DNA of 64,000 nt, from positions 1 through 64,000 of the forward strand of contig JAUNBG010000011.1 of the NCBI GenBank assembly GCA_030527205.1, read 5' to 3'. This document shows positions 8,809 through 16,655 of this stretch, piece after piece. Made by a program: the position numbers and the translations under genes. The notes under the pieces were generated by a model. The model did no database searches. It was not told where the DNA came from and saw only the letters and a list, made by a program, of their open reading frames with translations. The first letter of the stretch is position 1. The number at the start of each line of letters is the position of its first letter. Source of the DNA: Planctomycetia bacterium. Lineage in GTDB: Bacteria; Planctomycetota; Planctomycetia; Pirellulales; Thermoguttaceae.

Positions 8809-11061
8809 ATGAAAAAAGAATATTGGCTTGAGAAATTTCGCTGTTTAACGATTTTTCTTGTTTTGATTTTATTGACGACCGCTTGTCAAATGGCTTCGTC
8901 GGACGGGGCAACCTCTGAACTCGCTCCGCAAGTTCGAGATAAAAAAATCTCGGAAAGTTTCTGTCGTCTTCTCGAACTTCGACATCTTTCCCAAAAAAAG
9001 ATCAATCAACAGATATCGGAAAAAGGGTTTGATAAATATCTTGAAACCGTTGATCCTTTGAAAATTTATTTTACTAAAGCGGATGTTGAAGAGTTCAGCG
9101 CTCTTTATAGGCATAAAATGGCAGAAATGGCTAAAAAGGGGGATCTTTCCGCCGCATTTGCTATTTATAATCGTTATCTAAAACGGGTCGACGAACGTTG
9201 CGCATTGGCTCAACAGATTCTTGATTCGCCTTTTGATTTTACAGTCGATGAAGAAATTGTTCTCGATAAAGACGACTTGGATTATCCTCAGGACGATGCC
9301 GAAATTTATGATCGTTGGCGAAAACGAATCAAACTCGAGATTCTTTCTCTTGAAGCAACCGATAAAGATAAAGAAAAAGAAAAGCTGGAAGCTCAAAACA
9401 ATCCGGAGAGCGCTCCGAAGAAAACTTTTGATCCCTATGAAAATGAAGATCCAATCGCGAAATTGCATCGACGTTATAACAGTCTTCAAAAACGAATGCA
9501 TCAGATGACAAATGACGACGTTTTGGAAGATTATTTGTCCGCCATTGCGAACGTTTATGATCCGCATTCGCTTTATTGGTCTCCAAAATCCTGGGAAAAT
9601 TTTATGATTCAAATGCAATTGAGTCTTGAAGGAATTGGAGCAACCTTGCAAAGCGTTGACGGTTATACTGTTGTCAAACAGCTTGTCAAAGGGGGAGCGG
9701 CCGAAAAACAAGGGGAACTTCAGGCAGAAGATCGAATCATTAGCGTCGGACAAGGGGAAGACGGTCCGCTGGAAGACGTTGTTGATATGAAAATAGATGA
9801 CGTTGTTCAAAAAATACGCGGAAAACAAGGAACGCTTGTTCGTTTGGAAGTTCTTCCCGGGGATGGTTCCGCGAAAAAAATTATTAAGATTGTTCGAGAA
9901 AAAGTTGAATTGCAAGACAGCGCTGCTCAAGCTAAAATATTTGAATCGGGAAAACCAACGATCGCGGAACAGAGCGCAACAGAGTCAGACGGTTCCCATA
10001 ACGAAACCGCTTCGGCAGCTCCTTCTGTCTTTGAAACTTCAATAAAAGCAGACGGAACGCCTTATAAAATTGGCATTATTGATCTGCCGAGCTTTTATCT
10101 CGATATGAAAGCGCTTGCTGTCGGAAAAGAGGGGCGAAGTACAGTTCGAGATGTCAAAAAAATATTGGATGATTTTAATGCAGAAAATGTTGACGCTTGC
10201 GTTCTTGATTTGCGTATGAATGGCGGCGGTTCCCTTCCGGAAGCCGTTGCGTTAACCGGTCTGTTTATTAAAACCGGGTCGGTTGTTCAGGTCAAACCGT
10301 CCGAGTTAGGACCGCAATCGGCAAAATCGTTGGACGATCCCGATTCTGGCATTGCCTGGACGAAACCGTTGATAGTTTTAACCAGCAAATTCAGCGCCAG
10401 CGCCAGCGAAATTTTTGCCGGAGCGATCAAAGATTATAAAAGAGGGCTTGTTGTTGGCGATTCAACAACGCATGGAAAAGGTTCGGTTCAGAGTACAACA
10501 GAACTGGCTGATTTCCTTTTCAGTCCGTTATTCAGTGAAAAAGCGAATTACGGAACGCTCAAAGTAACGATTCAGGGCTTTTATCATCCAGGCGGCGAAA
10601 GTCCGCAACTCCAAGGGGTCAAATCCGATATTGTTTTGCCTTCCCTGACCGATCATCTTGAGGATATTTCTGAATCCGATCTGGACAATGCGCTGGTTTT
10701 TGCTAAAATTGCCGCCGCTAAATATCCAATCTTTGATTTTGTTAATCCGAATATTATTTCCTTATTGAACGATAAATCGCAAAAACGAGTCGCTGATTCG
10801 GCGGAATTCCAAAAAATACAAGAAAAGATTAATTGGTTTGAAGAAAGCAAATCGAAAAAAACGACTTCTTTAAATCGAGAAAAATATTTTGCTGAACGCG
10901 AAAAACTCAATACGGAAAAAGAAGAGTTAAAACAATTCGAAAAAATGATGAATGTTGACACGCAAATCGAACTCGATTATTATCTCAGCGAAATCATGAA
11001 TATTACAATCGATTATTTGAATGCTCTGGCAACGTCTCATAAGACAGCCAGCATCAATTGA
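8809..11061 (+). CDS. prc: Carboxy-terminal (tail-specific) processing protease, lipoprotein
   Basis: This is an S41-family protease of 750 residues that trims protein C-termini in the periplasm. A lipoprotein signal with lipobox LTTAC places the anchor cysteine at residue 26. An N-terminal Prc-type helical domain is followed by a PDZ domain (about 265-350, GIGATLQSVDGYTVV onward) and the S41 core (about 420-600). The core shows DLRMNGGGSLPEA, SASASE (529-534, holding the serine) and HGKGSVQS with lysine 557, the Ser/Lys dyad of the family. A Prc-type C-terminal domain ends the protein. An acidic low-complexity insert (about 180-215) is unusual. AAGG lies eight bases before the ATG, and a strong terminator follows the stop. 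Confidence 0.93.
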   Translation: MKKEYWLEKFRCLTIFLVLILLTTACQMASSDGATSELAPQVRDKKISESFCRLLELRHLSQKKINQQISEKGFDKYLETVDPLKIYFTKADVEEFSALYRHKMAEMAKKGDLSAAFAIYNRYLKRVDERCALAQQILDSPFDFTVDEEIVLDKDDLDYPQDDAEIYDRWRKRIKLEILSLEATDKDKEKEKLEAQNNPESAPKKTFDPYENEDPIAKLHRRYNSLQKRMHQMTNDDVLEDYLSAIANVYDPHSLYWSPKSWENFMIQMQLSLEGIGATLQSVDGYTVVKQLVKGGAAEKQGELQAEDRIISVGQGEDGPLEDVVDMKIDDVVQKIRGKQGTLVRLEVLPGDGSAKKIIKIVREKVELQDSAAQAKIFESGKPTIAEQSATESDGSHNETASAAPSVFETSIKADGTPYKIGIIDLPSFYLDMKALAVGKEGRSTVRDVKKILDDFNAENVDACVLDLRMNGGGSLPEAVALTGLFIKTGSVVQVKPSELGPQSAKSLDDPDSGIAWTKPLIVLTSKFSASASEIFAGAIKDYKRGLVVGDSTTHGKGSVQSTTELADFLFSPLFSEKANYGTLKVTIQGFYHPGGESPQLQGVKSDIVLPSLTDHLEDISESDLDNALVFAKIAAAKYPIFDFVNPNIISLLNDKSQKRVADSAEFQKIQEKINWFEESKSKKTTSLNREKYFAEREKLNTEKEELKQFEKMMNVDTQIELDYYLSEIMNITIDYLNALATSHKTASIN

Positions 11062-11093
11062 TTCCTTTCCTGAATTTGCGCTCGATAAAAAAT

Positions 11094-11120
11094 AAAGCTC
11101 CAATTTGGAGCTTTTTTATT
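11094..11120 (+). terminator. Rho-independent terminator of prc
   Basis: AAGCTCC-AATTT-GGAGCTT forms a perfect seven-pair stem followed by TTTTTATTT. It begins about 32 bases after the prc stop codon. Confidence 0.85.
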
Positions 11121-11380
11121 TGGAATTGTCCTGTTGTTGATTCTGAGTTAACTTTGAGCCTGTCAAGAAATCGGGAATTTCAACAGGCCTCAAATAATCA
11201 AAGGACAACGGATTATTGTAGCGAGAATCTGGTTTTCTGTGAATGTTATAAATAGATGTTGGTTGATTTTTACAAAGAGTCGAGACGATTCTTTGGGGGC
11301 GGATGCGAACGGGACATCCGCGCTCCAGTTCTGTTTGTTCCGCGACGGGGGCAACCGATATATAGAAATTTAACAGGACA
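11121..11380. other. Intergenic region with hairpin and repeat fragment
   Basis: Between prc and lysC (convergent genes) there is a hairpin with arms GCCTGT/ACAGGC at 11158-11163 and 11183-11188. At 11296-11325 a fragment (GCGGATGCGAACGGGACATCCGCGCTCC-like) resembles the inner palindrome of the dispersed element. No gene is visible. Confidence 0.4.
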
Positions 11381-13168
11381 CTAAATCATTTCATCAACAA
11401 ATTCGTTTGACAGCAAACTGAAACCGGTTTTGCCGACCGAATCGTCGATAACAACATTGATGCAACGTTCGCTTGTACAGATAATACTGACATTGATTCC
11501 GCCGTCGGAAAGCGTTTTGAACATTCGATAAGCCAAACCGGTATGACTGCGTAACCCGGTTCCGTGAACCGTTAATTTAGTAACAGTCGGATTCGAAAAC
11601 GTTTTGCATTGATATGCGCGGTTCAGTTTTTCAGTAATATCAAGGACGGAATCAAGTTCATTGCGTTGAATTGTGAAGCTGATGCTGGCCAGTCCCTGAC
11701 GTCCGACGCTTTGAACGATCATATCGACAATGACTCTTCCGCCCGCAATTTGATCGAAAACTTCTGCCGCCAAACCGGGACGATCAGGCAAATCGGTTAA
11801 GGTTATGCGAGCTTGAGATTGGTCAATACTGACTTTCTCAATCAAGATTTCTTCCATTCCGGTCAAACGAGAAACAAATTCATTGGAAAGAGCGCTGCGA
11901 ACAGCACTGGCTGATTCGGTTTGAGTAATCGCGGAATCGACCGTTGTCGATACAAATGCCTGTTGAAGTTGAAATGCTTCATGAATGGCTCGAAGCGCTT
12001 CTATGCCTTTGTCGCGATCAACCAAAGCAGAAATTTTGATTTCGCTTGTTGAAATCATATGAATATTGATCTTTTTTTCTGCGAGAGCATGAAACATTTT
12101 TTGCGCAACGCCCGGCTGTTTTTCCATTCCGAGTCCGACAACAGAGACCTTGGCGACATTATTATCGCTTTCAAAACCTTCGGCGCCGATTTCTTGAACC
12201 GTTGATTCAACGATTTTAAGGGTTGCGGCCAGATCATCGCTGGGGATAACAAAGGAAATGTCGGTTATTCCCTGGTCGCTTACATTTTGAACAATCATAT
12301 CGGTTGGAATCTTTGCTTCGGCAATTCGGGAGAAAAGATTCATCGCAACGCCCGGTTTGTCGGGAACGCCGATAACAGTAATTCGGGCTTCCTCTTTGGC
12401 TAAAGCGGCTCCGCAAACCGGCGCTTCGTTATTTTCCGGTTCCGCGCCAATAATGGTTCCTGGGGTATCGCTGAAACTGCTTCGAACATGAACCGGGACA
12501 TTGAATTTTTTCGCAAATTCAATCGAGCGGCTATGCATAACGCCAGCGCCGAGGCTTGCCAGTTCGAGCATTTCATCATAACTGATTTTGTCAACTTTTC
12601 GAGCTTCAGGAACGATTCGCGGATCGGTTGTATAAACGCCATCGACGTCTGTAAAAATGTCGCAGGAGTCCGCTTTAAGAACGGCGGCCAAAGCAACGGC
12701 GGTTGTATCGCTTCCGCCGCGTCCCAATGTTGTAATATTAAAATCGTCATCAATTCCTTGAAAACCGGCCGCAATAACGATTTTTCCTTCGTCCAGAGCT
12801 TTTCGCATGCGCTCGGTTGAAATGGATCGAATTCGCGCTTTGCTATAGGTATTGTCGGTTTTAATGCCAATTTGAGCTCCAGTAAAACTGACCGCTTCAT
12901 GTCCCAAAGATTGAAGAGCAATGGCCATAAGCGCAACAGTAACCTGTTCGCCTGTTGACAAGAGCATATCCATTTCGCGAGAATTCGGTCGATCGCTGAT
13001 TTCTTTTGCCAAATCAATCAGATGATCTGTATTTTTGCCCATTGCGCTGACGACCATAACAACTTGATTTCCTTCTTTCGTCTCTCGAATTGCTTTTCGA
13101 GCGGCGGCGAGAATTTTTTTTGTATCGGCAACGCTTGTTCCCCCAAATTTCTGAACGATCAGGGACAT
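11381..13168 (-). CDS. lysC: Aspartate kinase with four ACT domains
   Basis: The enzyme phosphorylates aspartate, the first step toward lysine, threonine, methionine and diaminopimelate. The kinase domain opens with VQKFGGTSV (residues 5-13) and contains STGEQVT, GFQGID and LGRGGSDTTAVALA. From about residue 265 four ACT-type units follow as two pairs (ITVIGVPDKPGVA, VSVVGLGMEKQPGVA, ITLTDLPDRPGLA, LTVHGTGLRSHTGLA), giving about 595 residues. This enlarged architecture is also known from planctomycetes and cyanobacteria and implies allosteric feedback. The open frame extends to 13213, but ATG at 13168 has AAGGAG eight bases upstream and gives the canonical N-terminus. It is monocistronic. No lysine riboswitch is evident upstream. 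Confidence 0.95.
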   Translation of the reverse strand: MSLIVQKFGGTSVADTKKILAAARKAIRETKEGNQVVMVVSAMGKNTDHLIDLAKEISDRPNSREMDMLLSTGEQVTVALMAIALQSLGHEAVSFTGAQIGIKTDNTYSKARIRSISTERMRKALDEGKIVIAAGFQGIDDDFNITTLGRGGSDTTAVALAAVLKADSCDIFTDVDGVYTTDPRIVPEARKVDKISYDEMLELASLGAGVMHSRSIEFAKKFNVPVHVRSSFSDTPGTIIGAEPENNEAPVCGAALAKEEARITVIGVPDKPGVAMNLFSRIAEAKIPTDMIVQNVSDQGITDISFVIPSDDLAATLKIVESTVQEIGAEGFESDNNVAKVSVVGLGMEKQPGVAQKMFHALAEKKINIHMISTSEIKISALVDRDKGIEALRAIHEAFQLQQAFVSTTVDSAITQTESASAVRSALSNEFVSRLTGMEEILIEKVSIDQSQARITLTDLPDRPGLAAEVFDQIAGGRVIVDMIVQSVGRQGLASISFTIQRNELDSVLDITEKLNRAYQCKTFSNPTVTKLTVHGTGLRSHTGLAYRMFKTLSDGGINVSIICTSERCINVVIDDSVGKTGFSLLSNEFVDEMI

Positions 13169-13254
13169 TTGAACAACTCCTTCGTCATGAAACGTTTTTT
13201 TCTGTTGGTTCATTCCTTAAAACAGTTTTTCGAAATCGACAATAAATGCAAATA

Positions 13255-13587
13255 TTATTGTCTTTTTTGATATTCTTTCAAGGAGTCCTTATCATTTTTG
13301 ATCTTTCGCGAAAAACTTTCAATAATATTAATGACTTTTCTTGAAGTCTCAAAAAAGAAACGTTCTTTGTTCTTTTTTATCTTGTTGAGATTCCTTAAAT
13401 CATAATGAACCGTTTGAGTTGAAAAAGATGCCGACTCTTTCTGGTCAACAGGCTTTGTTCTTTCGTAATCGTTTCTGTTGCAGGCCAACTTTTGAACCAG
13501 ATATTCGGATTTTTTAGCGGGCTTGAATTTTTGTTTCAAACCTGAAAATTTAACCGGGCTGAAAGAATAAATGGATGATTGTATCAT
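13255..13587 (-). CDS. Possible small basic protein, unrecognised
   Basis: This frame of 110 codons begins at an ATG upstream of lysC on the same strand. The product is rich in lysine, serine and asparagine, lacks a signal peptide or membrane segment, and matches no family I know. GAAG directly precedes the ATG, which is too close for a good ribosome binding site. It may simply be an open frame in AT-rich spacer, and I rate that as more likely than a real gene. Confidence 0.25.
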   Translation of the reverse strand: MIQSSIYSFSPVKFSGLKQKFKPAKKSEYLVQKLACNRNDYERTKPVDQKESASFSTQTVHYDLRNLNKIKKNKERFFFETSRKVINIIESFSRKIKNDKDSLKEYQKRQ

Positions 13588-13692
13588 CTTCGTAAAAAGA
13601 ACAAGATATATTTTTATTGTTTTGGGGAAATAATGAAACTTTTAGAAATCCTTTTTGGGAGGGAAGAAAACCTGAAATTTTTCTTTATCCAG

Positions 13693-13720
13693 TTTTCAAG
13701 AATAAGGGATCGATTATAAT
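13693..13720 (+). promoter_or_regulatory. Possible sigma-70-type promoter for the BFN gene
   Basis: A perfect -10 box TATAAT lies at 13715-13720, with TTTTCA at 13693-13698 sixteen bases upstream as a weak -35. It ends only 20 bases before the ATG at 13741, so the leader would be short. Confidence 0.4.
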
Positions 13721-13740
13721 ATAATGATAGGTTAAATCTA

Positions 13741-14202
13741 ATGAGAACTCAAATGACTCGAAACGATAATGAGAAAACAATGACAATTCTGATGGAACTT
13801 TCCCGATTGATTATTTGCGAAATGTCTCAGCATCAAGTTGTTTTTTTGAGAGAGAAAAATGGCGTTCGAGAATTTCCAATTATTATCGGACTTTTTGAAG
13901 CGACCATACTGGATCGTAAAATACGAAAAATAGCTTCCGCGCGCCCGTTGACTCATGACTTATTCTGTCAAACAGTTCAGCTTTTGAATGGAAAAATTGA
14001 AAACATTCAAATTAATCAAGTTGAAAGACAGACCTATTTTGCTCAAATCCAAATCAAACAAGACGGGAAAACCATTTTGATTGATTCCCGGCCCTCAGAT
14101 GCGTTGGCGATTTCTCTTTGCTTTAATCCGCCGTTGCCGATTTTTGTGACCCAGGAGATACTCAACGATGCAATTCAGCGTCAACAACATCAGCCGAATT
14201 AG
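13741..14202 (+). CDS. Bifunctional nuclease domain (BFN, DUF151) protein
   Basis: This 153-residue cytoplasmic protein consists of one BFN/DUF151 domain. Visible family features are the REKNGVREFPIIIGLFEA segment near residues 37-54, the LTHDLF helix, and DSRPSDALAISLCF near 119-132. BFN-domain proteins have been linked to nuclease activity in plants and are widespread but poorly understood in bacteria. It may be co-transcribed with tsaE, which starts 60 bases downstream. ATG at 13741 begins the frame; an ATG at residue 5 or 14 is an alternative start. The family is secure; the role is unknown. Confidence 0.87.
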   Translation: MRTQMTRNDNEKTMTILMELSRLIICEMSQHQVVFLREKNGVREFPIIIGLFEATILDRKIRKIASARPLTHDLFCQTVQLLNGKIENIQINQVERQTYFAQIQIKQDGKTILIDSRPSDALAISLCFNPPLPIFVTQEILNDAIQRQQHQPN

Positions 14203-14262
14203 TTTTTTGATCTTTTTTCATGCGTTTCTGTAACGTCAATATTGGGGGATTGGATTGGAATT

Positions 14263-14757
14263 ATGTCGTCGAAAACGGAATGGACGATAAAAGTCAATAA
14301 TGAATCGGAAATGGAAAAATTGGGGACGCGGCTTGCCCAATCCCTTCCGGAACGTTGCGTCATTGCATTGAATGGAACATTGGGGTCAGGAAAAACGCGT
14401 CTCGTTCAGTTTATTGCTCAAGCTTCAGGGATTCCGATTGAGGAGGTTTCCAGTCCAACTTTTGTTCTCGTTCATGAATATCATGGAAATCGGAATATTT
14501 TCCATTTCGACGCTTATCGATTGAAAGATATTGATGAATTTTGGGAATTGGGGCCGGAAGAATATTTTGATCGTCAGGGGCTGACAATTATTGAATGGGC
14601 TGATCGAATTGAATCTGCTCTGCCTGAATCTTATCTCAAGATTAATATTGAAGTTCTCTCATCAACAGCTCGAGATATCGTTTTTTCTGTTATTTCCAAT
14701 GATTGTTGCAACCATGATTCTCTTCTAAAAGGAATATTCTTTGACTGGCCTCAATAA
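14263..14757 (+). CDS. tsaE: tRNA t6A biosynthesis ATPase TsaE
   Basis: TsaE is the small ATPase that works with TsaB and TsaD to make N6-threonylcarbamoyladenosine at position 37 of tRNAs. The P-loop GTLGSGKT (residues 38-45), the switch SSPTFVLVHEY, the HFDAYRL motif and IIEWADRI are all present and in the usual order. Length is 164 residues, normal for the family. The frame opens at a TTG at 14242, but ATG at 14263 gives the expected N-terminus. The immediate upstream neighbour is the BFN-domain gene; tsaB and tsaD are not in the window. Confidence 0.94.
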   Translation: MSSKTEWTIKVNNESEMEKLGTRLAQSLPERCVIALNGTLGSGKTRLVQFIAQASGIPIEEVSSPTFVLVHEYHGNRNIFHFDAYRLKDIDEFWELGPEEYFDRQGLTIIEWADRIESALPESYLKINIEVLSSTARDIVFSVISNDCCNHDSLLKGIFFDWPQ

Positions 14758-14837
14758 TCGATTTAATTGATGTATTTTGTTTAGTTGTTGCAGATTGATT
14801 ATTTTCGAATTTATTTAATATTTTCTGAAAAAAATGC

Positions 14838-14866
14838 TTGACAAAATGACAAAAATGCGATATCTT
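14838..14866 (+). promoter_or_regulatory. Likely sigma-70-type promoter with long leader
   Basis: A perfect -35 TTGACA (14838-14843) is separated by 17 bases from TATCTT (14861-14866). The next gene on this strand starts at 15282, so a transcript would have a leader of about 400 bases. Confidence 0.5.
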
Positions 14867-14873
14867 ATCTTTA

Positions 14874-15281
14874 TAGCCTTAAAAACTGTCATTTGATATA
14901 AAAAAATTATCTGAAGGATTTGTCATTTAAAATTTCTGCTGTTTTATTGCGTTTCCTTTTTGGAATATCCGTTTTTCCTGATAATCCTCAAATTTTTTTA
15001 AATCGATATATCTATTCAAAATAATATAGATATTTGATTAAATGGGCATTTGCTTGTAACAAATAGCATTTAACTTGCCGTTAATAATAAATGACGATTT
15101 TGCTGTTTGTAAAAGAAATTTTGTTGATGCCAGTTGAATTCAAAAAAATATTTCATAATTTTCCATTTTATATATTGTAATTTTTTGAACTTGATTATAA
15201 TCATAGTTAGACAGTTAAAGTTTAAAAAAGTTAAAAACCAATTCATGTTTGATAAATAATAAAACAAAAGGGACTACAAAT
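14874..15281. other. AT-rich spacer or leader
   Basis: This is very AT-rich sequence between the promoter-like site and the small secreted protein gene. A frame of about 65 codons on the minus strand looks random. I see no strong hairpin or recognisable riboswitch. Confidence 0.35.
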
Positions 15282-15926
15282 ATGTTAAAGAAAAATTTTG
15301 CTTTGCTCGTTCTTGCTTTTGCATTTATTTCAACTTCAATGTTGAGTGCAGCAGAAACCGTTCTTTCTGGAAACGTCTATCAAAAACCAGCTCAAAATGC
15401 GTCATATGTTGCTTTCCAAAATATTGACTTGAGCTTCTTCCTCATGGGAGAACTCGTCGCGCAAGCAACAACAGATGAATCAGGACATTTCGCAATCAGG
15501 AATTTGAAAGAAGCCAATTATCTTCTTGTTGCTGAATCTGTCGATGGAGAAAGTTATGGCGTTTCTTCGTTGTTCGTCAAATATGATGAAAACGGAAATT
15601 TTGTCAGTAATTTCAAATTATCCAAAGTTGGTTTGCAAAAACTCCCCGCAGATTTTGATCCGCTTTCCGGAGATTCAATCCGAGGTCAGAACGAACTTGT
15701 CGGCGACCCTCTTCCTGAAGAGCCTGTTGCCGCTCCAGCTCCTGCTGATACTGCTGCTGCTCCCGTCATGCCTCAGCAAATGTATCTTCCTAATAATGGA
15801 GCAGACGTTGCTACTTTAGGATCGTGCGGTGGCGTTGGCTTTTTGGCCATTGCTGGAGCGATCGCTGGTGTTGTTGTCGCTATTGCCGTAGATGATGAGG
15901 ATGCTTCTCCATATCAACCGCGTTAA
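15282..15926 (+). CDS. Small secreted protein with carboxypeptidase-regulatory-like fold and hydrophobic tail
   Basis: The protein (214 residues) has a clear signal peptide (LLVLAFAFISTSMLSAAE). A beta-sandwich of the carboxypeptidase-regulatory/SdrD-B type follows (about 25-120; LSGNVYQKP, TTDESGHFAIRNLKEANYLLVAES). Next come a Pro/Ala-rich linker (about 140-165) and a Gly/Ala-rich hydrophobic segment (GFLAIAGAIAGVVVAIAV) just before an acidic end, DDEDASPYQPR. I have a general impression that this tail arrangement recurs in secreted planctomycete proteins; its purpose is unknown and may be membrane anchoring. The frame opens at TTG 15249, but ATG 15282 with AAGGGA upstream starts the signal peptide. 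No enzyme activity is implied. Confidence 0.72.
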   Translation: MLKKNFALLVLAFAFISTSMLSAAETVLSGNVYQKPAQNASYVAFQNIDLSFFLMGELVAQATTDESGHFAIRNLKEANYLLVAESVDGESYGVSSLFVKYDENGNFVSNFKLSKVGLQKLPADFDPLSGDSIRGQNELVGDPLPEEPVAAPAPADTAAAPVMPQQMYLPNNGADVATLGSCGGVGFLAIAGAIAGVVVAIAVDDEDASPYQPR

Positions 15927-16004
15927 TCATTTGATTACGACGATTAATTGTTAGTTGAACTGAATGTTTGATAAACATATTGACGTCAATAAGTAAAACG
16001 AATG

Positions 16005-16053
16005 CAAAAAGGCATTATAAATGGCAATGGTCTTTTTTTAATAGCCTTTTTGA
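16005..16053 (+). terminator. Probable terminator after the small secreted protein
   Basis: CAAAAAGGCATT and AATAGCCTTTTTG form an imperfect stem around a T-rich loop, about 80 bases after the stop at 15926. The downstream U-run is part of the stem, so efficiency is uncertain. Confidence 0.45.
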
Positions 16054-16655
16054 CATGGTTGTTTAATAAATTGAATGAAATTTGTTGTCGTTTTTCAGCT
16101 TCCATAAGTCATTTTGATTCAGTATAAGTTTTATGTAAGGAACATATGCGATTGTCTGAATAAGCTTTTGAGAAGTTTGAATGCTTTTGTTGAGTTGTAT
16201 TCAAAAAAGTTGAATTTGGTTGAATAGAGCTGTTATTCGAAAATACAGTTGTTTAATTCTTGTTTTAATATACAAAATAAGGGTTGAATAACTGTTTTGT
16301 CGTAATAAGTGTTTGGAAACCAATTTAATAAAGCTATCAAGAAAAAGCTGCAAAGAATGAATAATGTTGAATTGAATCTTAGCGTTCTTTTCAGTTTTAG
16401 ATATTTTTATTTTCGCTGATTATTCTTGTTTAAATGTTTTCGATTATTTTTGATCGAAATGCTCGTTTAAAAGATTTTTGAGTTTCTATATAACATAATA
16501 ATCTTTTCTTTATTTTCCTTCAATCTTTTTTTGATTGTTTCTTTTTCACAATGCAAGAAAAAGTCTGTCCGCAAAACGCGAAAGGTTTTATTTTCTGTTA
16601 TCAGACGAAAATCGTCGGACGCATTCAAAATTGGGCAGATTTGTGATCGCAACGC
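16054..16655. other. Noncoding spacer
   Basis: Some 600 bases of AT-rich sequence lie between convergent genes. I see no gene, RNA or strong repeat here. Confidence 0.35.

Noticed and set aside
9178-9930. A 250-codon minus-strand frame opposite prc
   Set aside because: It has the phenylalanine/asparagine-rich composition of an antisense frame and no domain; the prc reading is certain.
11058-11255. A 65-codon plus-strand frame after prc
   Set aside because: It overlaps the prc stop and runs straight through the strong terminator at 11094-11120.
12400-13017. A 205-codon frame inside lysC in another frame
   Set aside because: Completely contained in lysC, whose kinase motifs are unambiguous.
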